From the NCBI RefSeq assembly GCF_028369295.1, contig NZ_JAQMYP010000049.1, positions 1 to 64,000 on the forward strand: 64,000 bases of DNA. Reading direction: 5' to 3'. Below the pieces are notes generated by a model. It did no database searches. It worked only from the letters and a program-made list of their open reading frames with translations, and was not told the origin of the DNA. Shown in pieces: positions 53,001 through 59,776 of this stretch. Origin of the DNA: Streptomyces sp. HD. Lineage in GTDB: Bacteria > Actinomycetota > Actinomycetes > Streptomycetales > Streptomycetaceae. The first letter of the stretch is position 1, and each line of letters begins with the position of its first letter. Position numbers and translations under genes: made by a program.

Positions 53001-54660
53001 AAGGGTTCCTCGCCGGACCGGAGCTCGGATTCGGGCTGGTCGCGGACGGGGTGCCGGCACCGCCGGAAGTCCCCGGGTTGTGGTGCCCACCCGGAGTCGG
53101 CCCCCCGGTCGAAGGCGCAGTGGGCGATGTCGGCATGCCCCCGCCGCCGTCCGAACGGCTGCCGGAACTGGCGTGAGAGGGGTCGGCGGTGGTCGGCGTC
53201 GGTGCCGCGTTGGACTGCGTGGGAGCGCTGGCGGCCAGACTGTCGATCTGGGTGCCGAGCGAGCCGCCCCCCGGCGAGGACGACGTACCGCCGGACGACG
53301 CGGACCCGGGAGTGGGCGTGGACTGCGGGCTCGGGGACGACAGTCCGGACACGGGGGAGCCGCCGCCGGAGTGTGACGGGCCGGACGTGCTCGGTGTGCT
53401 GGACGAGCCGTTGGAGTCGGAGCCGTTGGACGAGGGACTGCCGGACGACGGACCGCCGGACGAGGGGTCGTCGAAGTCCGACAGGGACGGCCCTGCGGAA
53501 GGCGTCGGCCTGGAGTACGGGCTGTCCGAGGAGGACGGATCGCCGGAGTCGGAGCCCGGCCCGGAGCCGGAGTCGGGGCCCGCGCCGATATTGGGTGCGG
53601 GGATGTCGGCGCCACCTGTGTCGGCGGATATGCCGCTGCCTATGTTCGCCCCGGGGATGCTGCCGTTGCCCGAGCGCGTCGAGTTGGAGGAGTCCGACCC
53701 TGACGAACTTGAGTCAGAGGACGACGAGTTGGAGGATGAGGAGTCGGAGGAAGACGAGTCCGAGGATGAGGAATCCGACGAAGAAGAGTCCGAGGATGAA
53801 GAGTCCGAGGATGAAGAGTCCGCGGACGAAGAGGACGATGAAGAGGGCGATGAGTTGGAACTCCCCGGCCCGGAGTCGCTGCCGATGTCACCCCCCGACG
53901 GACCGTCGTACCCATCGATCCGGCTGTCCACCGCATGCCGGGCCCGGCTGCCGGCCTTCTGGCCCAGGCTGTCGCGGATGCCCTCGGCGAAGGTCTGCGG
54001 GCTCTGCCTGAGGGCGTCCAGACCTGCCTCGCCGCCGGCTTTCATGGTGGCGCCGATGTCGTAGCCCTCCTGGGCGCCGAAGCCGACGTTCACCGTCTGC
54101 CGGATGAGGTCGGTGACCATCGCCTCGACCGCCGAGATCGCAGGCTCCTTCAGCATCTCGATGAACGCCTCGATCATGGCTTTCTTGAGCTCGTCGAGGA
54201 GGCGTCGGACGATCAGGCGGGTGACCTGGGTGGCGCCGAGGCCGGCGACCTCGGACAGGCCGAAGGTGAAGGGCGCAGCGGCGTGCGCGGCGACGATCTC
54301 GATCGCCAGGGCGATGAGCTGGGCGATGACCGCCCACTTGGCGAACTCGACGAGGTAGGCGCAGGCCTCCAGCACGTTCGCAATGAGGAAGGCGGCCTCG
54401 GCGGCGCTGCGGAGGTAGCCGTCGTTGCCGCCGCCACCGTCGAACTTCTCGTAGGTCTTGGTGAACTTGTCGATCGACTCACCGGCGTTGTGGGCCGTGA
54501 CCTGACGCGCGCTGTTGTTGGCGGTGGTGTGGAGCTCGTTGACCTTCTCGCCGAACTGCCGCCACACGGTGGCGCAGTCCCTGAGCTTGTCCTCGTTCGC
54601 CGTGGGCCACTTGTAGCCCAGCATTTCGAGAACCCATTCGAGCTCGTCCGGCAACATCAT
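50098..54660 (-). CDS. Giant ESX-type polymorphic toxin with papain-like and deaminase-like domains
   Basis: The 1520-residue protein begins with a WXG100-like/CpnT-type domain (about 1-190: MMLPDELEWVLEMLGYKWP and AAPFTFGLSEVAGLGATQVTRLIVRRLL). A Ser/Asp repeat follows, then a very long Pro/Thr/Ser/Gly stalk (about 260-900). The first effector domain (about 910-1060) has NNNCVDTALS (C940), RAHAWNAVNH (H1029) and YIDAQTG (D1044), a papain-like triad in the style of Tox-PL glutamine deamidases. The second (about 1290-1420) has DHSEPHLGEW (H1362, E1364) and FEPCG...NCSDYL (C1394, C1405), the zinc site of a nucleic-acid-deaminase fold. ATG 54660 is chosen by alignment with the carrier at 32695; a frame extension upstream is not supported. 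No signal peptide; ESX export is inferred. Confidence 0.8.
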   Translation of the reverse strand: MMLPDELEWVLEMLGYKWPTANEDKLRDCATVWRQFGEKVNELHTTANNSARQVTAHNAGESIDKFTKTYEKFDGGGGNDGYLRSAAEAAFLIANVLEACAYLVEFAKWAVIAQLIALAIEIVAAHAAAPFTFGLSEVAGLGATQVTRLIVRRLLDELKKAMIEAFIEMLKEPAISAVEAMVTDLIRQTVNVGFGAQEGYDIGATMKAGGEAGLDALRQSPQTFAEGIRDSLGQKAGSRARHAVDSRIDGYDGPSGGDIGSDSGPGSSNSSPSSSSSSSADSSSSDSSSSDSSSSDSSSSDSSSSDSSSSNSSSSDSSSSGSDSSNSTRSGNGSIPGANIGSGISADTGGADIPAPNIGAGPDSGSGPGSDSGDPSSSDSPYSRPTPSAGPSLSDFDDPSSGGPSSGSPSSNGSDSNGSSSTPSTSGPSHSGGGSPVSGLSSPSPQSTPTPGSASSGGTSSSPGGGSLGTQIDSLAASAPTQSNAAPTPTTADPSHASSGSRSDGGGGMPTSPTAPSTGGPTPGGHHNPGTSGGAGTPSATSPNPSSGPARNPSAGTPGTPSATGTGPASTPSPTSPTTPRSTPASTPDGRVPGTGDGRTPGTQGTPDGRIPAQRPGSTTPGEGSTPRNTPGTTPGDRTPPRNTPGTATPGDGTTPRNTPGTTTPNDGTTSRNTPGTSPGDRTPPRNGTDSTGGSRTHTPGQNPGTTNPNQNPSQSAPPRTASPSTSTPTTSPSPSTGGGPERNSTPGSGTPSSSTPSNSTPNSSTQPGPAPHNPTAQGTPGTPNQPNAGSTPNKPPHQPAGSTPNTPNQPGAQPNTQQPPANTPNQQQHPQVVPVPIHHVTPAPNNQPTSQTPHATPNQQDSSETPKPKDTPTPASETRNTNPPGGVTDPTRAEQDALENSVPRDENGDPTRPPNPADGRWVERINGEGRDAPGRNNNCVDTALSTVDTYAGNPTAAGARTPDHDADGNPSDRGEKGGRDRIENTLGARFSDMGNGPDAFNRLENTLRDSGHGSQAVIITQDANGRAHAWNAVNHNGKITYIDAQTGQQSSKPLHSGDHGVFAIPLDSNRQPVTPDSTGAPENRPLSRSASTTPAGSDRRPPDDPAGAPPSKDSRFDPEEVRGSAEFGERQQTDHTHVDGMPMEESQATLRQTHHVSQVDLGPVLANARRWAEDGSLDRVVQEAREKGHVTQSRLNEILGKKFQQLNDDQKMAVVAGIARISNTFHEQHAVGNNPIQQDPDRRREKGIERGVNPLPGVGMHDNHRVRRGNDAKTTGPADVRARRYLVAQEIGPDASKEARDKAHEDFDKIWNDHKDGDLRPDMSGKNYAVLEVHEKVGDKTEVHYVIDSSIPTGANYHQDHSEPHLGEWMRQVEAAEPGKYKAVRLFTEFEPCGNVTGTGGSNCSDYLSHDRERDSGSPRARNKDDRENRPPEVQNNPPKSDLRISYGIGYRRGDRFGYEAEAAAAEYATAAERDAAVKEARKMDNAERNRVKAITDEQMIKYRGEWLRVWKAAASNAE
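53690..53850 (-). repeat. SSSSD-coding tandem repeat in toxin stalk
   Basis: Degenerate 12- to 15-bp units encode at least eight copies of SSSSD (with SSSSN and SSSSG variants) after the N-terminal domain. The region should be prone to slippage and forms a flexible acidic linker. Confidence 0.85.
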
Positions 54661-54858
54661 CGCCACAGCAGAAAGCACCCCCGTCAGCCAGCACGGCCGT
54701 ACAACTCCCTCACCCGTCGAGGGAAACCACACAGATGTACAGCCGTGCCCATAGCTTACGGACTCATCAGCAGGCGACTTCAGAGTGTTGCTGTCACAAA
54801 TTCGTTCCAGGGCAGGGCCGTTGCGCCCGGCGGCACTCGTCCCGTATGAGCAGCTGTG

Positions 54859-55512
54859 TCACTGCGTACGGCCCCGGGTCCGCTCCTTGTGCCCCTTCAC
54901 GTCAGGTCGGCCGATGTGCCCCTGCGCGCGCTCCGACTCGCCGAGCCAGAGGTGCGGGACGTACTGCTGGACCGCCGCCACCACCTGCTGTTGGCAGCCA
55001 CTGGGGAACGGGACGCGGTAGTGCAGCCGGGGCAGGCCGGGATGGAGCGGCTCCTCGTCGCGGACCAGCGTCCACAGGACCGGGTCGTCCCGGTCGATGG
55101 GGCCGCTGGGGAACAGCTCCAGGGAGTAGAGCTTCTGGCGCTGGCCGAGCTTGCTCCAGTAGAGGCCGACCCCGGCGAGGCTCTGCCAGGGGATGACGTT
55201 CCGCAGCCTTCCGCCGTCGAGCCACAGACCGGTGCTGTCGACGAGGATCCTCGTCTTGCGGTTCGCCCAGTTGGTGATGAAGAGGAACACGCCGAGCACG
55301 CCCAGCGCCAGCATGAACACCAGACCCGCGTACCCGCCGGGCGTGGACTCGCCTTTCTGGTTCCCGGTGGCAATCACGACGGCACCGAAGACGCCGACGG
55401 CGCCCATCGCGATGAGGAGGACGGAGCAGGGAAGTCCGACCATGGCACCGCGGCGGCCGGTCCGTATGACCGTGGCGTCCGGCGCGGGGGAGGGCGTGTG
55501 CGAAGGCAACAT
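54859..55512 (-). CDS. PH-like/DUF membrane protein, paralogue of 27442-28008
   Basis: The 217-residue protein has two membrane segments (PCSVLLIAMGAVGVFGAVVIA and AGLVFMLALGVLGVFLFITNWAN) followed by a soluble domain. That domain holds LVDSTGLWLDGGRLRNVIPWQSLAGVGLYW, FPSGPIDRDDPVLW and PGLPRLHYRVPFP. The PSGPIDRDDPVLW core is shared with the protein at 27442-28008. ATG 55512 is preceded by a TAAGCT -10 element at leaderless distance; an ATG eight codons upstream would lie within that promoter. It is divergent from 55552. Function unknown. Confidence 0.72.
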   Translation of the reverse strand: MLPSHTPSPAPDATVIRTGRRGAMVGLPCSVLLIAMGAVGVFGAVVIATGNQKGESTPGGYAGLVFMLALGVLGVFLFITNWANRKTRILVDSTGLWLDGGRLRNVIPWQSLAGVGLYWSKLGQRQKLYSLELFPSGPIDRDDPVLWTLVRDEEPLHPGLPRLHYRVPFPSGCQQQVVAAVQQYVPHLWLGESERAQGHIGRPDVKGHKERTRGRTQ

Positions 55513-55551
55513 GGTGCGTGAGCTTAGCGAATTCACCTACGCTGCCTCGTC
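55513..55551. promoter_or_regulatory. 39-bp bidirectional leaderless promoter
   Basis: Only 39 bp separate the divergent ATG codons at 55512 (-) and 55552 (+). TAAGCT on the minus strand (55526-55521) and TACGCT on the plus strand (55538-55543) each end 8 nt before an ATG. Both fit TANNNT, and neither gene has a ribosome site. The -35 regions would fall in or near the opposite start codon, so firing of one may exclude the other. Confidence 0.55.
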
Positions 55552-55947
55552 ATGACTACGCACGGCCGGGAACTCGGCGGGGAACAGGTAGAGATGCAGA
55601 TGCGAGACGGCGGGGGCGAGCCGACCCCGCCCGGCGTGGATGAGCTCAGGGCGAGTTTCGTAGAGGGAGTTGACCCGGGGTTCGCGAGACAGCGTTCACA
55701 GCAGGCGCGGAGCGCTCGCGGTGGCCTCATGGCCGCCGGGGCGCTGGTGGCGCTGGTCTGCCTCGTCGTGATCGTGGGACGTCTCAACAGCGGGACGCCG
55801 GCGGGTGTGGGGACCGTGGTGTACGGCCTGGCGCTCGCTTCCGCCGGTCTCAGCGTGGAGTTGGCGCGGCGCGCACGCACCCGCTTGGCCATGATGGCGA
55901 TCATTCTCGCGGCGGCGGGTGCGTCGCTGGCGGACGCGCTGCCCTGA
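55552..55947 (+). CDS. Small two-helix membrane protein, paralogue of 34611-35012
   Basis: The 131-residue protein begins MTTHGRE, then has VDELRASFVEGVDPGFARQRSQQARSARG and a membrane helix (MAAGALVALVCLVVIVGRL). A second hydrophobic span and ARRARTRLAMMAIILAAAGASLADALP follow. The order MTTHG, DELRAxF, LVxLVCLVxIVxRL, RTRxAMM matches the protein at 34611-35012. The start is set by the leaderless promoter. Function unknown; duplication with the neighbouring block is likely. Confidence 0.7.
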   Translation: MTTHGRELGGEQVEMQMRDGGGEPTPPGVDELRASFVEGVDPGFARQRSQQARSARGGLMAAGALVALVCLVVIVGRLNSGTPAGVGTVVYGLALASAGLSVELARRARTRLAMMAIILAAAGASLADALP

Positions 55948-55975
55948 CCTGCTCGATCAAGGCGATCAGCCGGCG

Positions 55976-56096
55976 CCAGTACCGGTCGCCGCCCGCTCGT
56001 GCGGATGGCCACCGCTCGTGCGGATGGCGCCGGTACTGGTCGGCGGTCGGCGACTCGTGGGCCGACTCAGCCCACTCAGCCGACTCAGCCGACTCA
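55976..56096. repeat. Repeat-rich convergent intergenic segment
   Basis: CCAGTACCGG (55976-55985) is the inverted complement of 56030-56039. Between them a 17-bp unit is directly repeated (55993-56009 and 56012-56028). Next to them GCCGACTCA-type 9-mers occur four times (56061-56096), the last covering the stop of the minus-strand gene. It could act as a bidirectional terminator. Confidence 0.7.
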
Positions 56097-56636
56097 GACC
56101 TTGGTGAAGCACAACTTGTAATCGAGACCCCGACTGCTGCTGTACTGAATGCCGTAGTCGTACTTCGCGTCGCACTCCAGCTGGGTGCCAGGCAGCATCT
56201 CGCCCGTCTTGTACTCGGCCTCGGGCGAGTCACAGTCGACGATCGTGGGCAACGGCTTGCCCTGCGGGTCCGCGACCTTGACGCAGTCGCCGACCTGCGG
56301 GTCGTGCGTCTTGGCCTCCTCGGCCTCCGCCGACGCCGAGGCCTCCGCCTTCGCCTTTCCGCCGGTGGGGCTGGTGTTGTAGTCCCAGACGTAGTAGGCC
56401 AGACCACCGAAGATCGCTATGACGACCACGGCGGCCTTCAGCATCCGCAACAGACCTCCCGGCTGGGGACGCTGCGGTCCCCGAGGAGGCTGCGGCGGCT
56501 GCGGGCCTCCGTAGGGCTGCTGCGGTTGCTGCGGGTACCCGTACGGCTGCTGCTGTCCATAGGGAGGCGGGTGCTGTCCGTACGGCTGCTGTCCGTACGG
56601 CGGCTGATTCTGGTACTGCGGCGGAGGCGTCGACAT
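56094..56636 (-). CDS. LppU/SCO3897-like membrane protein with Pro-rich N-terminus
   Basis: The 180-residue protein has a Pro/Gln/Tyr/Gly N-terminus (1-60), a membrane helix (LKAAVVVIAIFGGLAYYVW), a short Ala/Glu linker, and an extracytoplasmic domain. That domain has four spaced cysteines (VGDCVKV, IVDCDSPEAEYK, LECDAKYD, YKLCFTKV). The spacing VGDC ... C-D-x-x-x-A-x-Y ... C ... LCF resembles the LppU/SCO3897 family of actinobacterial exported proteins, whose function is not established. It is one of several Pro-rich-tail membrane proteins in this locus. Confidence 0.65.
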   Translation of the reverse strand: MSTPPPQYQNQPPYGQQPYGQHPPPYGQQQPYGYPQQPQQPYGGPQPPQPPRGPQRPQPGGLLRMLKAAVVVIAIFGGLAYYVWDYNTSPTGGKAKAEASASAEAEEAKTHDPQVGDCVKVADPQGKPLPTIVDCDSPEAEYKTGEMLPGTQLECDAKYDYGIQYSSSRGLDYKLCFTKV

Positions 56637-56739
56637 GCCTGCAAGACCCCGTGGTTGACTGAACGAAGAGAGATCAACGCGAAGTTGACCGGCGCAGACT
56701 ACCGTCCGACGGCAGCCGGGGCCGACACCGGGTGCGCTG

Positions 56740-57396
56740 TCAGAAGACGTAGCTGACGAGGAACGACACCCCGGCTCCGACGAGGCCCACGCCGATCACC
56801 CCGACCAAGGCCGCTCGCGTCGCTCCCCGCCCGGCGGCCTCCCACGCCGCGTCGAACGAGACACGGCTCCGGCCGAACGGGGCGAAACCGGTGGCGAGGC
56901 AGAAGACGCCGAGGCCCGTGAGGACCCACCCGCCGAAGAACGCTCCGAACCGGCGCCAGGCCCGGTCCATGCCGGTCTGGACGTAGTCGGCATCCGCCGC
57001 GTCGGCCGCCGTCAACGGCTCCGTCTGCTGCACCGCCAACTCGGTGCCCGGCGCGTAGCGTTGCCTGACCTGCACGGTGGCATGGGCGTCCGTACTCTTG
57101 CCGCCCTCGGCGACGAACGTACCCTCGCAGCGCACGGGCCGACGGTTCTTACGGCTGCTGCGGGAGGCGTTGCCCGGGTAGCTCACGTCGCACTGCTTCA
57201 CGGTCAGGGTGCCGTGTGTGCCCGCCCAGCCCGCCGCATACGCCCCCTCGTACGCGCCCCACCCGCTCACCACGAGCCCCGCGAGCAGAAACACCAACCC
57301 GCCCGCACGCCCGAGGCGCCCGAAGACTCCGCCGACCAGACCGGCGAGGGAACGGTCGACGCCGGTGCCGCTTCCTGAGCCTTGCGTCCGAGCCAT
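56740..57396 (-). CDS. Two-ended membrane protein, fourth of the paralogue set
   Basis: The 218-residue protein has a membrane helix (AGGLVFLLAGLVVSGWGAYEG) and an outer loop with THGTLTVKQCDVSYPGN and RPVRCEGTFVAEGGKS. C-terminal helices follow (FGAFFGGWVLTGLGVFCLATGF and ALVGVIGVGLVGAGVSFLVSYVF). The G-T-L-T-V-x-x-C and C-x-G-T-F motifs and topology match 31005, 31617 and 37700. ATG 57396 with GAGAGGGAC upstream is the start; the longer open frame to 57765 is unsupported. Function unknown; it lies in the right-hand paralogue block. Confidence 0.7.
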   Translation of the reverse strand: MARTQGSGSGTGVDRSLAGLVGGVFGRLGRAGGLVFLLAGLVVSGWGAYEGAYAAGWAGTHGTLTVKQCDVSYPGNASRSSRKNRRPVRCEGTFVAEGGKSTDAHATVQVRQRYAPGTELAVQQTEPLTAADAADADYVQTGMDRAWRRFGAFFGGWVLTGLGVFCLATGFAPFGRSRVSFDAAWEAAGRGATRAALVGVIGVGLVGAGVSFLVSYVF

Positions 57397-57542
57397 GACG
57401 ACGCGGTCCCTCTCCTCGGTCCTTCGCCTCGGTTCGCCTCGGTCGTTCTCCTCAGGCCTTCTCCACCTCGGCCGGCGGGCCCCAGCATGGCACCCATGCG
57501 TGACGGGAGATACTGAGGGTGTCGAGAGTCGAGGAGAAGCGA

Positions 57543-57971
57543 ATGACCAGGAAGCCCGAGAACTCACCCCACCCGGACGGCTCTTCGCCAGACCGCGGTG
57601 TACTCGACGAGGCACTCGAACCGGACCAGATACGTTCCCTGAACTCCGCTCTGCGCAGGCTGTCCGAGACCGAAGGCGCGGGCAAGGACATGCAGGAGGC
57701 CGCCAAGAGGCTGCTCTCCGGCCGCCTCGCCCTGCGTGACGCCCTGGACGACCCCGCGGTGGCACGCGCCCTCGGCGGAGGCATGGAGTCCCTGCGCGGT
57801 CAGTGGGAGTCGCTCTCGGATGAGGAGCGCGACCAGGTCAGGCACGGCGAGCCGCTTACCGGAGGTGGCCCTTCCGTCGGGTCGTCCGAGCCGCGGCGGT
57901 CGGAGGGCGAGGGTTCGCAGTCCGGGAAGAAGAACCAGGGGCGGCACAGCGGAGGGTTCTCGCTGTACTGA
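57543..57971 (+). CDS. Small helical protein, paralogue of 33947-34336
   Basis: The 142-residue soluble protein has a central helical segment (DQIRSLNSALRRLSETEGAGKDMQEAAKRLLSGRLALRDALDDP). The same layout occurs in the protein at 33947-34336 (RLHRSLRTIAD...MARSVLSGHVDVKDAFQDP). The C-terminal third is charged and Gly/Ser-rich, ending GGFSLY. ATG 57543 is chosen because GAGGAG lies 6 nt upstream; GTG 57519 has none. Function unknown. Confidence 0.7.
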   Translation: MTRKPENSPHPDGSSPDRGVLDEALEPDQIRSLNSALRRLSETEGAGKDMQEAAKRLLSGRLALRDALDDPAVARALGGGMESLRGQWESLSDEERDQVRHGEPLTGGGPSVGSSEPRRSEGEGSQSGKKNQGRHSGGFSLY

Positions 57972-58002
57972 TCACCTGTACGACGTACGGGTCACGTACG
58001 GC

Positions 58003-58314
58003 TCACGGCTGGCGCTGCTTGCGGTACAGCGCGATGGCCGCCTCGGTCGGGTAGTTGGGGACGGTCACGGTCTCGCCGGTGTCTTTGGCGACCACGATCT
58101 TGCTGCCGCCGGGCGGAGCGGGCTGAGGCCGCCCGGCGGCGTCCGTGACAGGCGGGAACACCGCGTACACCAGGTACCCGATGTCGAACTCCTCGACGCG
58201 CATCTCGGCAGCGGTGCCGTCCGGCAGGCTGGGCTCTGCATACCGGCTGCGCACGAGGGCGAGGGCCTGCTCGGGCGTGGTGGGCGGCGGCGTCGCCGGG
58301 TCGTCCGGGGTCAC
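58003..58314 (-). CDS. YrhB/Imm35-like small protein
   Basis: The 103-residue protein has PEQALALVRSRY, RVEEFDIGYLVYAVFP, SKIVVAKDTGETVTVPNYPTEAAIALYRK. The same order opens the 442-residue protein encoded just upstream on this strand (QEQALAIADRW, TQEFDLGWVVWA, GVVDRRSGELTVWPSVPVDEVVRMYRQ). This matches YrhB/Imm35-type domains, a predicted immunity family. GTG 58314 has AAGGAG 8 nt upstream. It is probably an immunity or immunity-accessory protein. The cognate toxin is not evident. Confidence 0.65.
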   Translation of the reverse strand: MTPDDPATPPPTTPEQALALVRSRYAEPSLPDGTAAEMRVEEFDIGYLVYAVFPPVTDAAGRPQPAPPGGSKIVVAKDTGETVTVPNYPTEAAIALYRKQRQP

Positions 58315-58360
58315 TGGTTGCTCTCCTTGTCGCCCGGGTGGGGATGGTGCAGTGAGCCGG

Positions 58361-59689
58361 TCAGAACAACCCGTGCCACATCTGCTCGACGATCAGCGAC
58401 CACCACGTCTCCGCGTTTCCCAGCGCGGACGCGTCGACCGCCGCCAACTGCTCCTGCAGCGCCGCCACTTCCGCACCGGCCGCGACCGCGTCCAGACCGT
58501 GCATCCGCTGCCTGACCGTGGCGATCAGGGCCAGGGAGCGGGCGAAGGCGGCAACCGAGACATTGACGTAACGCGCCTCGGCGGTGACCGGGTCCACCGC
58601 CCAGACCGCGCCGAGACCGTCCGGCTGCCCCGTCCCCGGCAGGCACTGCACCGCGATGACCGCGACGCCGTCGAAGCCGATCCGAGTCAGGTACGACAGG
58701 GCGCCGATCTTCTCCTCGCCTGCCGGGCTGCGCCGCTCGCGCAGGTTCGTGGCGACATCGGTGAACAGGCCACCGGCCGGAGGGCTGTCGGGCCGGTCGG
58801 CGGTGAAGAACAGCGGCAGGTCGGCGGGGAGCCCTGCCCACGTGAGCGACGACTTCGCGGCTTCGGGCAACTGGCTCTCGGCCACGTCGTCGGCGTCGTG
58901 ACGACGTACGCCGTCCTGGCCGAAGACCTCGACGAGATGGCGGCCCAGAGCCACGTCGCGCATTGGCTCCGCGGGCGTCACCTGCGCGGGAACCGGCAGC
59001 CGGTGCGGGCGGGGCGGCGGCTGCTGACCGGCGATCCGGTGCATGGTCTCGACCTGCTCGACCAATGCCGTGATGCCCTCCGCACGCGCCTCGGGGCGGG
59101 CCCCGTAGCTCTGCGAGCAGGAGAGCTGGGCGTTGGGGAACGCGTTGAGGAGCTCGGCCGTGTAACCGCCGGGGAGCAGGCTGGGGCGCAGGTCGGTGTG
59201 GATGGCCACGACGTTGTCGACGGGTACGTTCATCCGCCGCAGCTCGGCCCACGCCTGGTACTCGGCGGGGGGCAGGCCCGGAGCGGAGGTCCTGAAGAGC
59301 GTGGTCTCCTCGCCGTTCGCCGGGTCGACGTATGTGAAGACGGCGGTGTTGCCGGGGCCGGTGACCGGACGGGCACCTTCCGGGGAGCCCGTGCCCTGAG
59401 TCCCGCCGCCGTGCTTCTGCCGGTACATCCTGACGACCTCGTCGACCGGCACCGACGGCCAGACCGTCAGCTCGCCACTGCGGCGGTCCACAACCCCGCA
59501 CGCGTCGCCGATCTCGGCAGGCGGCCGCCGCTCCCCGGTCACCGGGTCACGCTCGGGCTCCGCGGGCGCCGCCCACACGACCCAGCCCAGGTCGAACTCC
59601 TGCGTCCGCACCTCGCGGCGCGGCTCCGCCGACCCTTCCGGGTTGAGCCAACGGTCGGCGATGGCGAGCGCCTGCTCCTGGCTGGTCAC
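58361..59689 (-). CDS. YrhB-like / degenerate deaminase / SUKH-4 fusion
   Basis: The 442-residue protein appears to have three domains. Residues 1-85 are YrhB/Imm35-like. Residues about 110-220 resemble an XOO_2897-type deaminase (VVAIHTDLRPSLLPGGYTAELLNAFPNAQLSCSQSYG), but the usual metal-binding PC and later Cys positions read PS and YT, so the enzyme is probably dead. Residues about 240-440 resemble SUKH-4 (EAAKSSLTWAGLPADLPLFF, IGALSYLTRIGFDGVAVIAVQ, GAVWAVDPVTAEARYVNVSVAAFARSLALI). GTG 59689 follows AAGGAG. It could be an immunity protein that uses a dead toxin-like domain as decoy. Confidence 0.6.
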   Translation of the reverse strand: MTSQEQALAIADRWLNPEGSAEPRREVRTQEFDLGWVVWAAPAEPERDPVTGERRPPAEIGDACGVVDRRSGELTVWPSVPVDEVVRMYRQKHGGGTQGTGSPEGARPVTGPGNTAVFTYVDPANGEETTLFRTSAPGLPPAEYQAWAELRRMNVPVDNVVAIHTDLRPSLLPGGYTAELLNAFPNAQLSCSQSYGARPEARAEGITALVEQVETMHRIAGQQPPPRPHRLPVPAQVTPAEPMRDVALGRHLVEVFGQDGVRRHDADDVAESQLPEAAKSSLTWAGLPADLPLFFTADRPDSPPAGGLFTDVATNLRERRSPAGEEKIGALSYLTRIGFDGVAVIAVQCLPGTGQPDGLGAVWAVDPVTAEARYVNVSVAAFARSLALIATVRQRMHGLDAVAAGAEVAALQEQLAAVDASALGNAETWWSLIVEQMWHGLF

Positions 59690-59776
59690 GGGGAGGCTCC
59701 TTCAAAGGGATGGTTGCGGGCGACAGGGAGGGAAGGTGGGCCTGCGGCACGGTGTCCGCAAGGCCGTCGTACGTGC

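Noticed and set aside
53189..54064. Plus-strand frame with acidic EDEES repeats
   Set aside because: It is the complement of the SSSSD repeat of the toxin stalk and has no supported start or domain.
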